Assembly: GCA_036272735.1 (NCBI GenBank)
Contig: DATAYF010000424.1
Span: 1 to 10,829, forward strand
From: DATAYF01 sp036272735
Lineage (GTDB): Bacteria; Chloroflexota; Ktedonobacteria; Ktedonobacterales; Ktedonobacteraceae
Direction: 5' to 3'
DNA length: 10,829 nt
Shown here: piece after piece, positions 6,487 to 10,829 of the stretch
How the letters are laid out: each line of letters starts with the position of its first letter
Position numbering within the stretch: position 1 is the first letter of the stretch
The notes under the pieces: model-generated
The model's input: only the letters and a program-made list of their open reading frames with translations
Databases searched by the model: none
Told to the model about the DNA's origin: nothing
Position numbers and translations under genes: made by a program

Positions 6487-7866
6487 TTATCTCATGTTTT
6501 GGATGAAGCGAGCAACCGTGCGTACGCCCTTAAAGAACTGATCGAGCGAGTACTTCTCATCGGGGGCGTGCAGGTTATCATCTGGCAGGGCAAAGCCCAT
6601 CAAGACCACTGGCGCGTGCAGGATCTCATCGAATAGCGCGGCAACAGGAATAGAACCCCCCTCGCGAATGAACACGGGGTCTTTGCCATACACCTCTTTG
6701 AGCGCCGAGGTGGCGGCTTGCATAGGAGCGCTATCGGGTGCCACCAGCACGCCTTCGCCACCGTGTAACTTGCGCACCGTAACCGTCACACCTGCGGGCG
6801 CAACCTGCTGAACGGCTTGTTCGAGCAGCGTAAAGACTTCGTCAGACTTCAGCGGCGGCGGAAGGCGCAGACTAATCTTGGCTTTGGCAACCGCAGGAAT
6901 GACCGTCTTTCCTCCCTCACCAACGAAGCCACCAGCGATGCCATGCACCTCAAAGGTCGGACGCGCCCAGATACGTTCTGCTGGTGGATATTCCGGCTCA
7001 CCCGACAACTGCGTGACGCCCATCTCAGAACGCAGTGCCTCACCAAGCTGCAACGGATCTTCCTGCCAGAACGTTTGCTCGTCCTGGGTAGGCTGCGGCA
7101 CTTTGTCGTAGAGGCCGGGGATATGGATGTGTCCCTCGGCATCCTTCAAACGGCTAATGATGATCGACAGCGCGTGCAAGGGATTGGGCGCGACGCCGCC
7201 ATAGGAGCCAGAATGCAGATCGCGTTTCGCGCCCTGCACCTCTACCTCAGTATAGATGATGCCGCGTAAGCCGTTGATGAGCGCGGGCAGATCTTTGGAG
7301 GGCATGTGGGTGTCGCAAATAAAGGCGGCATCGCATTGCAGGCGCTCTGGATACGTCCTGACGTAGTGCTCGATGGACTCGCCACCGGCCTCCTCCTCGC
7401 CCTCGATGATCGCCCGCACGTTGATCGGCAATGTACCACCATTGACCTGCATCAGCGTTTCGAGCGCCTTAAAGATCAGCATGGTCTGACCCTTGTCATC
7501 GGAGGCACCCCGGCAATAAATATTGCCATCGCGTACCGTCGGCTCGAAAGGCGGAGTGTGCCACAGTTCCACCGGATCAACCGGCTGCACATCGTAGTGG
7601 CCGTAGACCAGCAAGGTCGGCCTGCCGGGAGCCTTCAGCCAATCACCGTAGACCAGGGGATGACCCTGCGTCGGCACCACTTCGACATGCTCGAAACCCA
7701 CATTTTTCAACTGATTGGTAGCATACTCGGCAGCATGCCGCATATCGGCGGCGTGCTCAGGCAGCGTGCTAATACTGGGGATGCGGAGCCAGCCCTTGAG
7801 GTCTTCGAGGAAACTGCTCTGATGCTCGGTAATATAGGTATCAATACTGGTATCAACCTGTGACAT
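6487..7866 (-). CDS. M20-family metallopeptidase (dipeptidase-like), upstream copy
   Basis: This 459-residue protein is of the same family as its downstream neighbour but is clearly divergent from it. The metal and catalytic residues are His90 and Asp92 in YGHYDVQP, bridging Asp123 in RGASDDKG, Glu158 (catalytic) and Glu159 in EGEEEAGG, an Asp in the ICDTHMP segment, and His433 in NLHAPDE. The lid domain starts near KRDLHSGSYGG and includes GFVGEGGKTVIPA. It matches the bacterial 'dipeptidase' branch of COG0624 that acts on dipeptides or acylated amino acids in the cytosol. I chose the ATG at 7866 (MSQVDT) because the candidate -10 box (7900-7905) lies just upstream. The frame stays open for 38 more codons, but these cross that promoter and look unrelated. 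GGAAAGGA is about 13 bases upstream, a rather long spacing. Confidence 0.9.
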   Translation of the reverse strand: MSQVDTSIDTYITEHQSSFLEDLKGWLRIPSISTLPEHAADMRHAAEYATNQLKNVGFEHVEVVPTQGHPLVYGDWLKAPGRPTLLVYGHYDVQPVDPVELWHTPPFEPTVRDGNIYCRGASDDKGQTMLIFKALETLMQVNGGTLPINVRAIIEGEEEAGGESIEHYVRTYPERLQCDAAFICDTHMPSKDLPALINGLRGIIYTEVEVQGAKRDLHSGSYGGVAPNPLHALSIIISRLKDAEGHIHIPGLYDKVPQPTQDEQTFWQEDPLQLGEALRSEMGVTQLSGEPEYPPAERIWARPTFEVHGIAGGFVGEGGKTVIPAVAKAKISLRLPPPLKSDEVFTLLEQAVQQVAPAGVTVTVRKLHGGEGVLVAPDSAPMQAATSALKEVYGKDPVFIREGGSIPVAALFDEILHAPVVLMGFALPDDNLHAPDEKYSLDQFFKGVRTVARFIQNMR

Positions 7867-7899
7867 AAGTATTACCCGGTCCTTTCCTGACGTGTGATA

Positions 7900-7928
7900 G
7901 ATATAGACTATCCTAACAAGGCTGGCAA
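7900..7928 (-). promoter_or_regulatory. Candidate promoter for the M20 peptidase operon
   Basis: On the minus strand TTGCCA (7928-7923), a 17-base spacer and TATATC (7905-7900) form a fair sigma70-type match, about 35-60 bases before the ATG at 7866. It is divergent from the HTH gene promoter at 7959-7987. Confidence 0.5.
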
Positions 7929-7958
7929 GGATTGTCCAGTTTCGCGAACATACGATGA

Positions 7959-7987
7959 TTGACAAAATAGCAGGAGTCATCTATTAT
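7959..7987 (+). promoter_or_regulatory. Near-perfect promoter for the HTH gene
   Basis: TTGACA (7959-7964), a 17-base spacer and TATTAT (7982-7987) give a perfect -35 and a 5/6 -10. Transcription would start near 7994, so the in-frame ATG at 7989 would not be in the message. This supports the start at 8028. Confidence 0.8.
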
Positions 7988-8027
7988 TGTGATAATCCCT
8001 TTTACAGCGCCACGACAGGAAAAAAGA

Positions 8028-8282
8028 ATGGTTGAGTTAAACGGAGAAAATTATCTCAATGGGCATGAAGCTTCGTCGCTGCTAGGTGTCAAGCTAGCGA
8101 CGCTGTATACCTACGTGAGCAAAGGCGTCTTGAGAAGCTATAAGCAAGGGATTAAGCGTCAACGGCTCTATAAGCAGGCTGAGATTGAAGACCTCATACG
8201 TCTGCGCCCCAGCAACCATACTGAGCTCTCTCCCAGCAAAACACAACTTCCGCATGCCGAGGATTGGGTGCCCAACGTCTAA
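8028..8282 (+). CDS. Small helix-turn-helix DNA-binding protein (HTH_17/MerR-excisionase/BldC-like)
   Basis: This 84-residue protein has one winged helix-turn-helix domain at about residues 8-58: YLNGHEASSLLGVKLATLYTY (helices 1 and 2), a SKGVLRSYKQG wing, then RLYKQAEIEDLI. This layout is typical of the MerR/excisionase-like HTH_17 proteins, which bind DNA as small factors: excisionases, BldC-type regulators or antitoxin-like proteins. There is no effector or catalytic domain, and the last 25 residues are polar and probably flexible. The ATG at 8028 has AGGA 7 bases upstream. No integrase, phage gene or toxin is near, which argues for a local or global regulator rather than an excisionase. 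It is divergent from the M20 operon (162 bases between starts) and could regulate it. It converges with the DUF58 gene, leaving 36 bases. Confidence 0.8.
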   Translation: MVELNGENYLNGHEASSLLGVKLATLYTYVSKGVLRSYKQGIKRQRLYKQAEIEDLIRLRPSNHTELSPSKTQLPHAEDWVPNV

Positions 8283-8318
8283 CTTAGCTTGATCCAGTCG
8301 GCAAGCATCCGTGACAGG

Positions 8319-9752
8319 CTACAGACGAAAACCGGCATCTCCCGCCGAGGTCGCCATAGCCTCTTCTTTTTTGTGCGCCTCGCCACCGTACTCGGCCAGC
8401 AGCTTTTCCCAGGTCTCCTCACCACCCAGATAATACAGCGCGATGCCCGCCAGCGTAATCGAGGGCGGAGTATCACCCACAAATAATACCGCGACCGTGT
8501 GCCCGTTCCGACGCATACGCAGCAATACGTTGATGACCTGCTCACTCAACATCGTCGTCACCAGCACAACCGTTGTGCCTGCCGGAAGCCGCGCGGACTC
8601 GGCCAGCATACTCTCCGCAATGTCAGTATGAAAGAAAGTCTGGATGCGCGCCAACGTGTCCAGGATACGCGCCAATTGATTGGGGTTGCTGGTAGCGGGA
8701 ATGCTGATACGTCGGCGGCTCATCTGCGCACGCAAGCGCTCTTGCAGCGAAGATGCAGTTCCTTGCGCATCAGGAGTTTCGTTCTCGTCAGGGATGGACA
8801 TATAGGTATTGGCATGTAGGCCAACGGCGTAATCCTGTTCTATGGCCCACGAGGCCATAGAGGCGGCGACGCACACCTGTAGCTCCTGGAAGTCCGGACG
8901 AAACCCATAGTGCATGTCAAGCATAGAGGCGATATTGAGGAAAAGCACCAGGGTATACGTCGTGGTCGATTCGTAGATGTTACTCTGCAACTGCAGTGTG
9001 CGTGCCGTCGCTTTCCAGTTGACACGACGCAGGCTATCACCATACGTATAATCGCGCACGCCCACGATACGCAAAGGGTCTTCGAGCAGATGGCGCGGCA
9101 CAGTGCGATCACCAAAGGGGTGGCGAGCAGGCAAACCAAAGCTGGTAAGCGGTGCCACCAGCGGGTAGACCAGCAGATAGTCGCGGGCATCGAGACGCAT
9201 CTGGCGCTTCACGAATCCAAAAGCGTCGCCGCTAAACACTTCGGTGGGACCAAACGTGTGCACACCACGAGCGGTACACGCAACCGTATAGCGGCGCGAA
9301 ACCCGCTCATACCAGCGCACGCTGAACAGCAATTTGAGGAGCGTACCACTACCCGTCGTTGACTTACCATCGCTCACGACCAGGGTTTGAGGCACACGCT
9401 CGTGCACCTCTAGCCAGGGCAGAGGCAGCAGCTTGGCATTCTCGATGCTCAGCGTGAACGTCACCTGCTCACCAAAATTTGCGCGCTGTTCTGAAAGGCG
9501 GCGGCGGTATCGTAATGAGTGCAGGCAGTAATGAGACCAGACATCGGTCAGCAGTAGCACCAGGATCAGCAGCAGGCCAATCACGACCAGCAACGGCTGA
9601 TGCAGGAGAATACTGACGACGAGCAGAGCAATACCGAGCCAGTACCAGCGCCGTGGAATGCTCTCGCCCTCTAACCGCGTCGATTGCTTGTCTGCTGGTT
9701 GTTGGTTAGCTGGCTGGGTTGTCGTGATTTCGCGTTGGCTGATATGTCTCAT
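8319..9752 (-). CDS. DUF58 domain membrane protein
   Basis: This 477-residue protein has a polar N-terminus (about 35 residues), two adjacent membrane helices at about 37-53 and 54-70, a beta-rich region, and the DUF58 signature RDYTYGDSLRRVNWKATAR at 233-251. The C-terminal half has a von Willebrand A-like pattern (YTLVLFLNIAS, TVVLVTTM, VAVLFVG) and a low-complexity tail. DUF58 proteins accompany MoxR ATPases, and the pair is thought to act as a chaperone for maturation of metal- or membrane-associated complexes; direct evidence exists for only a few systems. The first four bases of the gene overlap the MoxR stop (ATGA, 9749-9752), so translation is probably coupled. Many such operons go on to a transglutaminase-like gene; here a convergent HTH gene follows instead. 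Confidence 0.9.
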   Translation of the reverse strand: MRHISQREITTTQPANQQPADKQSTRLEGESIPRRWYWLGIALLVVSILLHQPLLVVIGLLLILVLLLTDVWSHYCLHSLRYRRRLSEQRANFGEQVTFTLSIENAKLLPLPWLEVHERVPQTLVVSDGKSTTGSGTLLKLLFSVRWYERVSRRYTVACTARGVHTFGPTEVFSGDAFGFVKRQMRLDARDYLLVYPLVAPLTSFGLPARHPFGDRTVPRHLLEDPLRIVGVRDYTYGDSLRRVNWKATARTLQLQSNIYESTTTYTLVLFLNIASMLDMHYGFRPDFQELQVCVAASMASWAIEQDYAVGLHANTYMSIPDENETPDAQGTASSLQERLRAQMSRRRISIPATSNPNQLARILDTLARIQTFFHTDIAESMLAESARLPAGTTVVLVTTMLSEQVINVLLRMRRNGHTVAVLFVGDTPPSITLAGIALYYLGGEETWEKLLAEYGGEAHKKEEAMATSAGDAGFRL

Positions 9753-10708
9753 CGCTCCACCGGAACCTCGACGGAGTCCAGGATATCATCGATCACCTGC
9801 TCCATCTGCCGACCACGCAGGCGCATCTGACTGGTGGCAATCAAACGGTGAGCCAGCACAGGATGCACAAGCCGTTTGACATCATCGGGCAGGACGTAGG
9901 AACGACCCTGGATCGCGGCGTGAGCCTGGCTAGCTCGGTAGAGGGCCAGCGAACCTCGCGGACTGGCCCCCAATTCCACACTACCATGCTCACGCGTCGC
10001 ACGCACCAGATCAACAATGTAGCCCTCCACTACGGGTTCCACGTGCACCTTGCGCACAGCTTGCTGTAAATAGAGAAGCTGCTCGGCGTCAACCACCGGC
10101 TTCAATTCGAGTAGCGGCTGTTGCTCTTTGAAGCGTTGCAAAATCGTGCGCTCCTCGTCGCGTGAGGGATAATCGAGCCGGAGACGCATCAGGAAACGGT
10201 CAAGTTGGGCCTCCGGCAGTGGGAAGGTCCCCTCTTGCTCCACGGGATTTTGCGTGGCGATCACCACGAATGGTCGTGGCAGGGCTAGTGTTTCGCGCTC
10301 GACGCTGACCTGGCGCTCTTCCATTGCTTCCAGCAAAGCAGATTGCGTGCGCGGGGTTGCACGATTGATCTCGTCGGCCAGCACAACCTGGGCGAGCAAT
10401 GGACCAGGACGAAACTCGAACTCGCCCGTTTTCTGATTGTAAAAAGTAATGCCGGTAATATCGGAGGGCAAAAGATCGGGCGTAAATTGAATGCGCTGAA
10501 ATGTGCAATCAAGTGACCTGGCAAGCGATTTCGCAAGCGTCGTTTTGCCGATACCGGGCACATCTTCGAAGAGCACGTGCCCTTCGCACAACAGGGCGAT
10601 AAAAAGCAGGTCGCAGACCTCTTCTTTGCCAACAATCACGCGGCCTGTGTTCTCGCGTACAGCCTGCGCATACTCCTGTACCTGGCGAATATTCTCATTT
10701 TGCGGCAT
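9749..10708 (-). CDS. MoxR-family AAA+ ATPase
   Basis: This 319-residue ATPase is the usual length for the family. Walker A is DVPGIGKTT (residues 49-57, Lys55), Walker B is VVLADEIN (108-115), sensor 1 is ATQNP (151-155), and LDRF (169-172) follows. The AAA_3 core covers about 25-190, and the small helical lid (AAA_lid_2) covers about 230-300, including the ASPRGSLALYRASQAHA segment. MoxR ATPases are thought to use ATP hydrolysis to remodel or activate partner proteins, classically methanol dehydrogenase metal insertion. The ATG at 10708 has AGGGA 7 bases upstream. It is the first gene of a two-gene unit with DUF58, joined by a 4-base overlap. Confidence 0.93.
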   Translation of the reverse strand: MPQNENIRQVQEYAQAVRENTGRVIVGKEEVCDLLFIALLCEGHVLFEDVPGIGKTTLAKSLARSLDCTFQRIQFTPDLLPSDITGITFYNQKTGEFEFRPGPLLAQVVLADEINRATPRTQSALLEAMEERQVSVERETLALPRPFVVIATQNPVEQEGTFPLPEAQLDRFLMRLRLDYPSRDEERTILQRFKEQQPLLELKPVVDAEQLLYLQQAVRKVHVEPVVEGYIVDLVRATREHGSVELGASPRGSLALYRASQAHAAIQGRSYVLPDDVKRLVHPVLAHRLIATSQMRLRGRQMEQVIDDILDSVEVPVER

Positions 10709-10756
10709 GACACATCCCTGTTTGCTAGAGAGTGGATATCATAGGTTTCGATAGTA

Positions 10757-10786
10757 AGTATACGCAAAATGAGCGAGAAATGTCAC
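10757..10786 (-). promoter_or_regulatory. Candidate promoter for the MoxR-DUF58 operon
   Basis: On the minus strand GTGACA (10786-10781), an 18-base spacer and TATACT (10762-10757) form a reasonable match. A second possible -10 (TATGAT) with TTGCGT at 18 bases overlaps it slightly downstream. No gene is visible from 10787 to the window end. Confidence 0.45.
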
Positions 10787-10829
10787 GCGGGCGGGAAAAA
10801 GTGGCGTTTTTCATTAAAGAAGCGAACGA

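Noticed and set aside
7306..7863. Plus-strand open frame of 185 codons
   Set aside because: It is the antisense shadow of the upstream M20 peptidase, whose catalytic motifs lie on the minus strand here.

Overview
The window looks like a free-living bacterial chromosome of moderate GC content. It carries densely packed metabolic genes, consensus sigma70-type promoters, and intergenic gaps filled with long perfect palindromes. The gene mix is a cyanamide-hydratase-like HD protein, a TDO-superfamily enzyme, a MosC/YbjJ-type MFS carrier, paired M20 peptidases, a BldC/excisionase-like HTH protein and a MoxR/DUF58 pair. Together with the repeat-rich intergenic DNA it is reminiscent of Chloroflexota, perhaps Ktedonobacteria. 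That assignment is inference from general familiarity, not a database match.

Layout. (1) Positions 1-1186, minus strand: an HD-domain hydrolase/hydratase followed 67 bases later by the N-terminal 160 residues of an alpha/beta hydrolase cut by the window edge. (2) 1187-1904: a long noncoding stretch with short direct repeats. (3) 1905-4125, plus strand: a short divergent tryptophan 2,3-dioxygenase-superfamily protein, palindrome P1, a good promoter and an MFS transporter. (4) 4126-5025: palindrome P2, a consensus promoter, a two-helix membrane protein, a 129-base imperfect hairpin that looks like a MITE, and palindrome P3. (5) 5026-7866, minus strand: two tandem M20-family metallopeptidases with palindrome P4 filling the gap between them. 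(6) 7959-8282, plus strand: a small HTH protein behind a near-perfect promoter, divergent from the peptidases. (7) 8319-10708, minus strand: a MoxR AAA+ ATPase and a DUF58 membrane protein sharing an ATGA overlap, with a candidate promoter upstream.

Functional reading. The two peptidases probably form an operon that finishes breakdown of small peptides in the cytosol. MoxR and DUF58 form a translationally coupled chaperone/membrane-protein module. The remaining genes look individually transcribed.

The most unusual content is a family of four intergenic palindromes, P1-P4. Each has two 26-base arms around a 2-base centre. By eye, 18 of 26 arm positions are the same in all four copies. The other 8 vary, and every variation is matched on the opposite arm. 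All four lie within about 8-60 bases 3' of a stop codon. They behave like REP-type or hairpin mobile elements, or like 3'-end RNA structures, and I could not assign them to a named family.
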